This document shows positions 8,075 through 16,380 of a DNA stretch of 64,000 bases, piece by piece (position 1 is the stretch's first letter; each line of letters starts with the position of its first letter). The stretch is from Verrucomicrobiota bacterium (lineage in GTDB: Bacteria > Verrucomicrobiota > Kiritimatiellia > UBA8416 > JABMPJ01): NCBI GenBank assembly GCA_018648805.1, contig JABGQM010000014.1:1-64000 (forward strand), read 5' to 3'. The notes under the pieces were generated by a model. That model was given only the letters and a program-made list of their open reading frames with translations. It had not been told where the DNA came from and did not search any database. The translations under genes were made by a program, and so were the position numbers.

Positions 8075-10852
8075 TCACGGCTGACCCCGATCGCCTTTCT
8101 TTCGCAGCCTGGCTCGTCGGGCGACGGAGTCGCCGCCTTGGATAGGTGTTGCTGTGGGCGGGACAGGTGGTGGTGGGGCCTTCTTTTTCTCTGCAGGCGA
8201 GGCTAGCTTGCGGCGCAGTTTGCGCGATAGCGGGTCGGCGGCATGACGTATGGCGCTATGCTGAGAGCGACGGGCGGCGTCAGCCTGCCCCAGTGTATCC
8301 TCAGATTCGGCGCGCGGACCGACCTGTGGCTTGAGGTCGATCACATGATCCACACTCTGCATGGGATGCCGCGATCGCTCCAGCTTGCGAAGCAGTAGCT
8401 CGCGTGTTCTCCGATCGAGCGGCATACGGTTGGGTTCGGTCAGGCGTGGTTTATCGACGATGGAGGGCAGGAAGGACTGTCCGCGCTTTTGGCGGGAGGA
8501 GGTCAGTAGCTTGACCGATTCGGCGGCGCTGTCTCCTCTCAGTATAGCGTTAAGCACAACCACTGCGGCGCGTCTACTGTAGGGACCGCCGCCTTCGCCG
8601 AGCTCAATATTGCGCACGTGGTAGGGCGTAATGATGCGCGAGGTGCAGTTCGGGCATCCATCATCGCAGTCACAGGTCAGCAGATGCTCGAGGGCGGTTG
8701 CCAGAATCGTTTCCATGCGATCGAAGCACTGTTCAGAGTTGCCGATGCCGTGCAGGTAGAATTCAAACCAGAACATCGTGTGCCATTCCGCATTGCGGCA
8801 GCCCAGCGACCAGTCAAAGTCGTTCATGTCGCAGGTAAGGAAGAGGGGTAGGATGCGGCTGACACAGTAAAGAATGCCGCGCATTCCCGATTCCGGATTG
8901 AGGTCAACACGCCTGACCTGCTCGGGCAACTCGGGCGGCGCGGTGAGCCAGAAGGCCATGGCTTCGTAGGCGATAGAGGGCAGGCCGGTGGGGTGCTGGG
9001 AAATTCTATCCAGAGAATAGAACCGCACCTTTTCGTAGATGGGCGTATTGAGCACGGCGTAGACCTCGCCCAGGTGTGCCTGCCCCGTCCCCAGCGGACG
9101 CTGCTCAAGGATGTGATCGATATGGTCAACCGCTGTGCCGGTCACAGGATCGGTATAGTATGAGACGTCCACCTTCTTCACGGTGACAAGATTGCGCTCG
9201 GTGTCATGATCGACCATGGCGTAGGTGTCGCCGCGGTGAAAATAGATCGCGCCGTCATAGAAGAGACGCATGGCGCGGAACTTATCCATCCGGTCGATAA
9301 TGCGGCCGGTGTTCACATCCGTTATCACCGTGCTCTCGTCGCCGTACCCGCGCAGGCGGACCTCGGGCGCCGGCGCTTCCTTGGCGGCATGATACCAGGC
9401 GTCCTGATGATGGGTGATCTTCTTGTTTTCTTCGAGTACCTCCAGGATGAGTGGCGCGGCGTAGCCGAAGAGGGTGACGTCCTTCTGGGTGACGGGCAGT
9501 TCGGCGGACGCGCAGCGCATGTGACCCAAAACCACGAAGGGGTTGTCACGGTCGATGACGACGCGCTCGATGGGTCGATCAAACACATACTGGGGGTGCT
9601 GCATGATGTACTGGTTGATCGGTGTATCAATGCCCACCAGGATACAAAGCGAATCGGACTGCCCGCGTCCGGCACGCCCGGCTTGCTGCATGAAGGCGCT
9701 GAGCAGGCCGGGATAGCCCACAATGATACAGGCATCCAGCATGCCAATATCGATGCCCAGCTCGAGTGCACGCGTGGCGCTTACCCCAAGCAGCTTGCCC
9801 TGACGGAGGCCGTCCTCCATCTCGCGCCGCTCTTCGGCTGAGTAACCACCACGGTAGGGGATCACCTGATCGGCCAGTCCGGATCCACTGGCCTTGAGGC
9901 TATCGCGCACATAGCGGTAGATCATTTCGGCCGTATTGCGTGCCTTGCTGAAGCAGATGGTGGGGGTTCGTTGCATGACCAACTTCGTCATCAGCTCATG
10001 GGCTTCCACGTTGGCGCTACGTCGGCCGCGCCACTTCCGGGTCTTGATGCGGGGCGGATTCCAGAAGACGAACGTGCGCGAACCGGACGCGCTGGTATTG
10101 CTGTCGATCAGCCGGAAAGGCTTGCCGGTCAGCAGCTCGGCGACCTGATCCGGATTTCCCATAGTTGCCGAGCAGCAGACGTACTGCGGGTTGCCACCGT
10201 AGTGCTCGCAGAGCCGCCCTAAGCGGCGGAGCACGTTAGCCATGTTGGCGCCGAAGAAACCGGTGTAGGTGTGGACCTCATCGATGACGATGAATTTGAG
10301 CCCGCGCAGGAATCGCAGCCAGCGTCCATGACCCGGGATCATGTTGCTATGAATCATCTCTGGATTCGTGACCAGCAGGCGGGACGAATCACGCGCGGTG
10401 CGCCGATCGGCGGCGCTGGAATCGCCATCATATGGAATGGCCAGAAGAGAGCGAGGCTCCACAATGCCCGGTATGCTGAGGACGCCGTTGTTCCAGGCGA
10501 CGGCCTGATCGCGCGCCAGCGCCTTCGCCGGAAAGACCATCAGTGCCGTAGCCTCGGGATCATCGAGCATCGTCTGCAGAATAGGGAGCTGATAGCAGAG
10601 ACTCTTGCCGCTGGCGGTGCCTGAGGAGAGGATCACGTTCTCGCCCTTGAGCAGGGCTTCGACGGCCTCCGCCTGGTGCTGATATAGACGCGCTAGATTC
10701 AGCCCCTTCAGAAAAGCGTCGCAGCTCGGGTGCAGGCCGTCGGGGAGCTCTGCAAACACGGCCTCGCGCGGTGGCTGGGTATGGATGTGCGCGATCTGGT
10801 CCTTGTAGTCTGGATCTTTAGTCAGACCATCGAGAAACAGTTTTACGTCCAC
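8075..10852 (-). CDS. MrfA-type DEAH helicase, paralogue 1
   Basis: This is a superfamily 2 helicase of the MrfA/YprA type with a C-terminal DUF1998/MZB region. I choose a GTG start at 10852 (VDVKLFLDG), because AGAAAGGAG lies 6 bases upstream and overlaps the stop of the preceding gene; the open frame upstream (to 10912) is probably not translated. Visible motifs are GTASGKS (residues 78-84), DEVH (191-194), SAT (228-230) and the motif VI stretch QQAGRAGRG. A metal-binding cluster CDCDDGCPNC lies near residues 727-737. Beyond it is an extra ~190-residue basic, proline-rich tail (AEKKKAPPPPVPP) absent from the neighbouring paralogue. It is the last gene of a four-gene operon and is probably translationally coupled. 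A role in DNA repair is inferred from B. subtilis MrfA. Confidence 0.85.
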   Translation of the reverse strand: MDVKLFLDGLTKDPDYKDQIAHIHTQPPREAVFAELPDGLHPSCDAFLKGLNLARLYQHQAEAVEALLKGENVILSSGTASGKSLCYQLPILQTMLDDPEATALMVFPAKALARDQAVAWNNGVLSIPGIVEPRSLLAIPYDGDSSAADRRTARDSSRLLVTNPEMIHSNMIPGHGRWLRFLRGLKFIVIDEVHTYTGFFGANMANVLRRLGRLCEHYGGNPQYVCCSATMGNPDQVAELLTGKPFRLIDSNTSASGSRTFVFWNPPRIKTRKWRGRRSANVEAHELMTKLVMQRTPTICFSKARNTAEMIYRYVRDSLKASGSGLADQVIPYRGGYSAEERREMEDGLRQGKLLGVSATRALELGIDIGMLDACIIVGYPGLLSAFMQQAGRAGRGQSDSLCILVGIDTPINQYIMQHPQYVFDRPIERVVIDRDNPFVVLGHMRCASAELPVTQKDVTLFGYAAPLILEVLEENKKITHHQDAWYHAAKEAPAPEVRLRGYGDESTVITDVNTGRIIDRMDKFRAMRLFYDGAIYFHRGDTYAMVDHDTERNLVTVKKVDVSYYTDPVTGTAVDHIDHILEQRPLGTGQAHLGEVYAVLNTPIYEKVRFYSLDRISQHPTGLPSIAYEAMAFWLTAPPELPEQVRRVDLNPESGMRGILYCVSRILPLFLTCDMNDFDWSLGCRNAEWHTMFWFEFYLHGIGNSEQCFDRMETILATALEHLLTCDCDDGCPNCTSRIITPYHVRNIELGEGGGPYSRRAAVVVLNAILRGDSAAESVKLLTSSRQKRGQSFLPSIVDKPRLTEPNRMPLDRRTRELLLRKLERSRHPMQSVDHVIDLKPQVGPRAESEDTLGQADAARRSQHSAIRHAADPLSRKLRRKLASPAEKKKAPPPPVPPTATPIQGGDSVARRARLRKKGDRGQP

Positions 10853-10865
10853 GTGGCGCTCCTTT

Positions 10866-13196
10866 CTACAGGAGCGCATCCAGGAGAAAGATGGCGGCGG
10901 CCTTGTCGGCAATGCGCCCGCGTACGGACGAGTCGAGATCGGTCATGGCTGACGGCGACACAGCGGAGCCCACACAGGAGGGGCAGCCGTCAACACAGCC
11001 GCAGTCATGGATGACATCCGAAATGGTGGCCATGATGTTGTCAAACTGATCGAGGCAGCGTCGGGAGAAGCCCATGCCTCCGGGATACCGATCATGGAAG
11101 AAGAGGGCGCTTCTGTTCAGGTTCTTCTCGTCAACCACTACGCCCACGTCCTGCGTATCGCACATGACGAAAAGAGGGGCCACTTCGATAAGCACGTTGG
11201 CAATACCCATCAGGGCTTCACCCATCAGCATGCTGTTGTCGGTCATAGCCTTGGCGACATGCGGTGGTGGCGCATACCAGAAGGACACCGTCTCCAGGAT
11301 CTGGGGCGGCAGTTCGAGCTTCTCGAAGCCCAGGCTATCGCGCGAGTGGAACCGGATCTTCTTGAACATAGGTATGGAGGTGGTGACGGTGACATCACCA
11401 TAGGCCAGCAGGCCGCCCTTCCATTCTTCTTCCGCCTCCGTCTCGTCGATGCGAATCTCTGAGGTCTGAACCGACTGGGTGTAGTAGTCCAACTCCTGCT
11501 TCTTCACAAAAGCGATCTTCTGGTGCATGTCCAGCCGGTCCACAAAATAGGTTTCGGCACCATGCAGGTACACCGCGTGCGTGTGCAGTTGGGACATGGC
11601 ACTGATCTCATCCAGCGTCCCGATGACCCGCTGTCCTTTGGCCTGATCCTGAATGGTGTAGACGGGGCCGGCGATATTGCGCAGGTTGACCGTGGCGGCC
11701 GGGTATTCTGAGCTGGCCCAGTACCAGTTGCCATCGATGTTCTTGATGTTCTGATCCTCTTCGAGCACCTCGATGACGGGTTCGGCATACTCGCCGAACG
11801 CATCAACCTGATCCACCGGGATGGGCAGTTCGTGTGCCGCGCACTTGAGGTGCCCCACGATGATGTGAGGGTTGTTCGGGTCGACGACCGCGTTCTCGGG
11901 GTTCTGGTCGAACAGGTAGTTCGTATGGGCCATAAGGTACTGATCCATGGGTGAGTTTTGGGCCAGCAGAAACACAACCGACTCCTCTATGCCGCGTCCT
12001 GCGCGACCCGCCTGCTGCCACAGGCTGGCAATCGTGCCGGGGTAGCCAACAAGGATGCAGGCTTCAAGGCTCCCGATATCTATGCCCAGTTCCAGAGCAT
12101 TGGTGCTGGATACGCCCAGGATGTCCCGGCTGGCCAGCTTGCGCTCGATTTCACGTCGTTCTTCCGGCAGGTAGCCACCGCGATAGGCGTGGACCGACGC
12201 GGCCAGTTTTCGGGAGACGGGCAAGAGGCGTTCGCGGCAGCCCTTGAAGATCAGCTCTGACGCCAAGCGGGTACGCACGAAGGCAATGGTTTGAATGCCT
12301 TCCTTGACCAATGCGGTAAGCAGCGTAATGGCTTCACCGAGTGGGCTGCGCCGATCTCCGCCGATGCGCCAGTTGGATGCATTCCCGGTGGCCGCGCTCT
12401 TCAGCGGCGGCGGGTTCCACAGGACAAAGCGTTTCGGGCCGTGCGGTGCCCCGTCATTATCGATCAGATCCATTTTGACACCACAGACATCCTCCGCATG
12501 CTTCTGCGGGTTGGCTATGGTCGCGGACGAGCAGATGAACTGTGGTGATGACCCGTAATGACGGCAGATACGTTCAAGACGTCGCATCACATTGGCCAGG
12601 TGTGACCCAAACACGCCGCGATAGGCGTGGACCTCGTCGATGACCACGTAACGCAAGTTGGCGAAAAGTCGGTTCCAGCGTGCATGCTGGGGCAGCATGC
12701 CTTGATGCAGCATGTCGGGGTTCGTGAGGATGATGTTGCCACCATCACGGATCTTGCGCCGCAGATTCTGAGGGGTGTCACCATCATACGTGCCAGCCAG
12801 AAAGGAGATGCCGGAATCCGGCTTCTGGAAGAGGCCCAGGCCGCGCAGCTGGTCCTGAGCCAGTGCTTTGGTGGGGTAGATGAAGAGCATGGTGGCCTTA
12901 TCGTCCTCAAGCAAGGCCTCCATCACGGGCACGGTGTAACAGAGGGTTTTGCCACTGGCGGTGCCTGTGACGATCACAATGTTCTTCTTCTGGCGGACAT
13001 GCTCGATCGCCGTTGCCTGATGCGAGTATAGCTGCTCAATGCCCTGGCCGCTCAGCACGCCCTGCACGGCCGGATGTATGCCGCCCTCGACCTCCTGATA
13101 GCGCGCGTCTCTCGGCGGCAGCGCTTCAACATGGACCATCTGGTTGGAAAAGGATTTCGATCGTCGGGTCTGGGCAATAAATTCTTCGGCATTCAT
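10866..13196 (-). CDS. MrfA-type DEAH helicase, paralogue 2
   Basis: This 776-residue superfamily 2 helicase has the compact length usual for MrfA/YprA. Motifs seen are GTASGKT (78-84), DEVH (187-190), CSSATIANP, GYPGTIASLWQQAGRAGRG and a C-terminal four-cysteine cluster CGCVDGCPSC (residues 732-741), the metal-binding signature of the family. It is clearly homologous to the next gene along its full core, so the pair arose by duplication, but the two have diverged strongly. It starts 41 nt after the RNase H-fold gene, and its stop codon lies 13 nt before the next start, inside that gene's ribosome site. In B. subtilis MrfA works with the exonuclease MrfB in mitomycin-damage repair; the same pairing is inferred here. 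Confidence 0.85.
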   Translation of the reverse strand: MNAEEFIAQTRRSKSFSNQMVHVEALPPRDARYQEVEGGIHPAVQGVLSGQGIEQLYSHQATAIEHVRQKKNIVIVTGTASGKTLCYTVPVMEALLEDDKATMLFIYPTKALAQDQLRGLGLFQKPDSGISFLAGTYDGDTPQNLRRKIRDGGNIILTNPDMLHQGMLPQHARWNRLFANLRYVVIDEVHAYRGVFGSHLANVMRRLERICRHYGSSPQFICSSATIANPQKHAEDVCGVKMDLIDNDGAPHGPKRFVLWNPPPLKSAATGNASNWRIGGDRRSPLGEAITLLTALVKEGIQTIAFVRTRLASELIFKGCRERLLPVSRKLAASVHAYRGGYLPEERREIERKLASRDILGVSSTNALELGIDIGSLEACILVGYPGTIASLWQQAGRAGRGIEESVVFLLAQNSPMDQYLMAHTNYLFDQNPENAVVDPNNPHIIVGHLKCAAHELPIPVDQVDAFGEYAEPVIEVLEEDQNIKNIDGNWYWASSEYPAATVNLRNIAGPVYTIQDQAKGQRVIGTLDEISAMSQLHTHAVYLHGAETYFVDRLDMHQKIAFVKKQELDYYTQSVQTSEIRIDETEAEEEWKGGLLAYGDVTVTTSIPMFKKIRFHSRDSLGFEKLELPPQILETVSFWYAPPPHVAKAMTDNSMLMGEALMGIANVLIEVAPLFVMCDTQDVGVVVDEKNLNRSALFFHDRYPGGMGFSRRCLDQFDNIMATISDVIHDCGCVDGCPSCVGSAVSPSAMTDLDSSVRGRIADKAAAIFLLDALL

Positions 13197-13237
13197 GTGG
13201 CTGGGTCTTTCATAGTCTCAGATCCTTCGGTTTGCCT

Positions 13238-14200
13238 CTACTCGACCTCCATCGCCGGAAAGCGATTCATCAGGTCTGCCATGGTGAGCAGATCCAGCAA
13301 GTTATGTTTCAATACATCCACCATCTGCCAGGCGTCTGAGCTACGGACATAGTCGTGATAGGCGTCCGGTATCTCGCTTCCCGGAATATCACCGTGCCGT
13401 CGCCTCTTGCAGATAAATGTCTCAAGGGTCTGCAGTTTACAGTTGGGCAGCCTCTTTTTCCAGATACGTCTGCAGACATGCAGCATATCCAGATGATAGG
13501 GGTCAATCGTGAACGGGACACGTGTGGTGGCGGCCCGGGCGCGAATGTATGGAAAATCGAAGCTCTTGCCATTAAAAGTGATCAGCAGCTTCTTGGCGCT
13601 GCAGGCATCCAGAAAGAAGGCCACGACAGCGGCTTCCTCGGCATAGTTCCGGGCAAAGAACTGCTGGATCTCGAAGACGCTGCCATTCCATATCATGATG
13701 CCGATCAGAAACAGCGGCGAATTGCCCAGCCCGGTGCTTTCAACATCCATGAATATGATGTCTTGTGGTTCGATCCTCGTGGGCGTGCACACGGTATTCA
13801 CTCGCGCAAAGAGACCGGATGTGTCTGTGGCCAGCAGCGCTTTAAAGCGCGTGCTGATCGGCTGTACCGCTTCCAGGTCATCCGCGCGCGTGGTCACCAC
13901 AAATCCCTTGCCATGTGTGTGACGCATCTCCATGCCCTCAATCGACTCCTCGAGGATGACCGGCGGGCCAGTCCGACGTCGGGCTGGTGGGCGAGGGGAC
14001 TGGCGTGGAATGTCGCGGCGGTAGATGATTTCCTGTTCCGGCCCGGCGCTCGGGGGTCTCTGGTGCGACGGGGTCCTCTTGCCTCGCACCGCGCGTCTGA
14101 TTTCATCGCGCGAGATCGGTTTCGCATTCTGATCCGGCCCGTAACCGCGCGCGGCCAGCTGAGCCGCAAGATCGTTACGTGATTTCCTCTTCTCGGGCAT
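13238..14200 (-). CDS. YprB/MrfB-like RNase H-fold 3'-5' exonuclease
   Basis: This 320-residue protein has a low-complexity basic N-terminus (~residues 1-80) and a C-terminal RNase H-like YprB domain (PF13482 type). The DEDD-type acidic residues are visible: D152 and E154 in IIFMDVESTGLG, D215 in ITFNGKSFDFPYI, and H299/D303 in KHNLLDLLTM. The region YHLDMLHVCRRIWKKRLPNC is also typical. The ATG lies 2 nt after the stop of the upstream gene with no clear ribosome site of its own, so it is probably translated by coupling. MrfB (YprB) of B. subtilis is a metal-dependent exonuclease acting with MrfA. Here one such nuclease is encoded beside two MrfA-like helicases. Confidence 0.88.
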   Translation of the reverse strand: MPEKRKSRNDLAAQLAARGYGPDQNAKPISRDEIRRAVRGKRTPSHQRPPSAGPEQEIIYRRDIPRQSPRPPARRRTGPPVILEESIEGMEMRHTHGKGFVVTTRADDLEAVQPISTRFKALLATDTSGLFARVNTVCTPTRIEPQDIIFMDVESTGLGNSPLFLIGIMIWNGSVFEIQQFFARNYAEEAAVVAFFLDACSAKKLLITFNGKSFDFPYIRARAATTRVPFTIDPYHLDMLHVCRRIWKKRLPNCKLQTLETFICKRRRHGDIPGSEIPDAYHDYVRSSDAWQMVDVLKHNLLDLLTMADLMNRFPAMEVE

Positions 14201-14202
14201 GT

Positions 14203-15276
14203 TTAACGGGTCCGTTTCTGCTTCCGCAGTGCACCCAGCACTTTGATGACCCGTTTCCGGTTGACGATCTTGATGTCTATATCGGAGCGGGGGAGTTTCA
14301 GGTCGCCGTCTTCAATCGTGGCCAACAACCCGCGCAGAGCGAACCCCTTCTCAAGGTATGACTGGAGCACCTCTGACTGATGTGCATGGTCCATATAGCG
14401 GCAGAGCTGGTCGTAGGCTGCACGGGTCAGAACGCCCCGCTTCAGTTCAACCAGAATGAGATGCTTCCGCTTGTGGTCGAGGTAGGCCATATCGACGACA
14501 TGCCGTTGGGATTCATCATCATAGACATGAAGCTGTCTGGCCAGTAGCGACACCTTGTTTCGGAACAGCAGGCCGGGTGCCTCCTCAATCGCATCTTCAA
14601 GGTTCTTTTCCGTATCCACCGACTCGTAGTCGCCATTGAGCACCCGGTATATCTGGTCTGCCTTGCGTGCGCCCACACCTTTCATGCTCAGGAGTTCGTC
14701 CTTCGTGGCGTTGACGATGCTTGTGACACTGCCGAAATTCTGTAGGAGATCGCGGGCCATGACCATGCCGCAACCGGGCAGCATCTCGACCAGTCGTCTC
14801 TGCATATCGTCCAGAGAGACCGCCTTGCGTTTGGGGATAAGCGAGATTTCCGGAATGCCGATCTGCTCCTGCCTGGCCATCATGGTGATCAGTTCAAGCG
14901 TATCGTCCGCATCCGCGGTCGCCATGATGTTTATGCCGTAGAGCAGCATCATGGACGAGAGCGCGCCGCGCACGGCTTGCGGATCCATCATGCTGTACTC
15001 GTAGTTCACCTTGCCCTCGAGGATCAGGAGTGGCATCTGGAAATGTTCGCGCATGTAGATGGCGCTGGTGAAGAGGGTCTTTTCCATGATCCCCTTGAGA
15101 AATCCACCCCCCGTTCGGCGTTCGATGACCAGTCTTTTGCTCAGAACGTAGCGTTCCACATTGCCTTCGTCCTCCGTGATGGGGATGATCTGGATGCCGC
15201 GCTCGGCAAGTGCTTTAGCTATCTTACCGTTAGGCTTGGTGGTTGAGACTACCAGCATTGACAGGTCTATAGGCAT
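14203..15276 (-). CDS. ERCC4-like / helix-hairpin-helix / NucS-like nuclease fusion
   Basis: First gene of the repair-type operon, 357 residues from the ATG at 15276; the open frame runs upstream to 15396, so the start is uncertain. Residues ~8-150 resemble an ERCC4 (XPF) nuclease domain: YVLSKRLVIERRTGGGFLKG, then LILEG and a helix ending YGINIMATADADDTLEL. The XPF catalytic signature (GD...ERKxxxD) is degraded: GD is SK, ERK is ERR, and the last D is missing. Residues ~163-213 form a tandem helix-hairpin-helix (LPGCGMVMARDLL; MKGVGARKADQIY). Residues ~245-345 look like a NucS/DUF91-type PD-(D/E)xK domain with D262 (VVDMAY) and E277-L-K279 (LILVELKRG). The C-terminal domain is therefore the likely active nuclease and the front half a DNA-binding scaffold. 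Confidence 0.75.
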   Translation of the reverse strand: MPIDLSMLVVSTTKPNGKIAKALAERGIQIIPITEDEGNVERYVLSKRLVIERRTGGGFLKGIMEKTLFTSAIYMREHFQMPLLILEGKVNYEYSMMDPQAVRGALSSMMLLYGINIMATADADDTLELITMMARQEQIGIPEISLIPKRKAVSLDDMQRRLVEMLPGCGMVMARDLLQNFGSVTSIVNATKDELLSMKGVGARKADQIYRVLNGDYESVDTEKNLEDAIEEAPGLLFRNKVSLLARQLHVYDDESQRHVVDMAYLDHKRKHLILVELKRGVLTRAAYDQLCRYMDHAHQSEVLQSYLEKGFALRGLLATIEDGDLKLPRSDIDIKIVNRKRVIKVLGALRKQKRTR

Positions 15277-15427
15277 AACGCCTGAAATGTAGACCAACCG
15301 TCCCGCTCGCACAAGGCAACTCCTTGGCACGGCAGGCGGTGCAGAACCCGAGTACCCCCTTGTCACGCCATCCCCGCGGGTGATAGCGTAAGGCACCGCA
15401 AGGAAGAGTCAGAAGGAAGCGTGGCGC

Positions 15428-16252
15428 ATGTCGGAAGCAAACAACCGCAGGGATGAACTCAAGGCGCGCCTGAACGCCATCATCTTCGGTGCCGATACCC
15501 CTTTGGGACGCGCCTATGATATCGCGCTGCTCGCCGTCATCGGCGTCAGCGTGCTGATGGTGATGCTCGACAGTGTGGCCGCCCTGCACGCGGAGTATGG
15601 CCGCTTCTTCTACGCCATTGAATGGGGCTTCACGATCTTCTTCACGCTGGAGTACCTGATCCGGCTCTGGTGTGGAGAGAACGCCCGACGCTACGCGTTC
15701 AGCTTCTTCGGCATGGTAGACATTCTGGGGGTAATCCCCACCTACCTCGGCCTGCTGTTCCACGGCAGCCGCTTCCTTGTGGCTATCCGTTTTCTGCGCA
15801 TGTTGCGCGTGTTCCGCGTGATGAAGCTATCCTCTTATGAAGGTGAGCTGCGGGCCATGAGCGCCGCCCTGAAGCATAGCCGGCGTCGCATCCTCGTGTT
15901 CCTGTTCTTCGTACTGACCATGGTCGTGGTGCTGGGGGCGCTCATGTATGTCATCGAGGGCGAGGCCAACGGCTTCACCAGTATCCCCACCAGTATCTAC
16001 TGGGCTATCGTCACGCTCACCACCGTCGGCTATGGCGATATCTCCCCCGGCACCCCCCTGGGGCAGTCCATTGCCGCCGTTCTGATGATCCTCGGCTACA
16101 GCATCATCGTCATCCCGACTGGTATCGTATCGGTCGAGGCCGCTCGCGCTGCGCAGGACAGAGCCCCCGCCCCTTGTCCCGCCTGCCGCCGTCCCGGCCA
16201 TGAGACCGATGCCACCCACTGCAAGTTCTGCGGCGCGCGACTGAATACCTAA
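15428..16252 (+). CDS. Kv-type potassium channel with C-terminal zinc ribbon
   Basis: This is a six-helix voltage-gated-type potassium channel of 274 residues. S1 to S3 lie within residues ~30-110, and S4 carries regularly spaced arginines (RFLRMLRVFRVMK, ~121-133). S5, a pore helix and the selectivity filter TVGYGD (199-204) follow, then S6. After S6 there is a short linker and a four-cysteine zinc ribbon (C250, C253, C265, C268; CPAC...CKFC), which is unusual for a channel tail and might sense metal or redox state or aid assembly. It is transcribed divergently from the ERCC4-NucS gene and converges on ilvD. Confidence 0.9.
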   Translation: MSEANNRRDELKARLNAIIFGADTPLGRAYDIALLAVIGVSVLMVMLDSVAALHAEYGRFFYAIEWGFTIFFTLEYLIRLWCGENARRYAFSFFGMVDILGVIPTYLGLLFHGSRFLVAIRFLRMLRVFRVMKLSSYEGELRAMSAALKHSRRRILVFLFFVLTMVVVLGALMYVIEGEANGFTSIPTSIYWAIVTLTTVGYGDISPGTPLGQSIAAVLMILGYSIIVIPTGIVSVEAARAAQDRAPAPCPACRRPGHETDATHCKFCGARLNT

Positions 16253-16380
16253 CAGGATTCCGTCAACAGCAACCGGGGGAGTGCGGGAGGACAGGGCCTC
16301 CGCCCTTAGGGTGAGAGGGATAGGCAAGCAGACCGCCAGCGGTCACCCGGAATCCGAGCAACATCTATGCCTCGCCGCCC

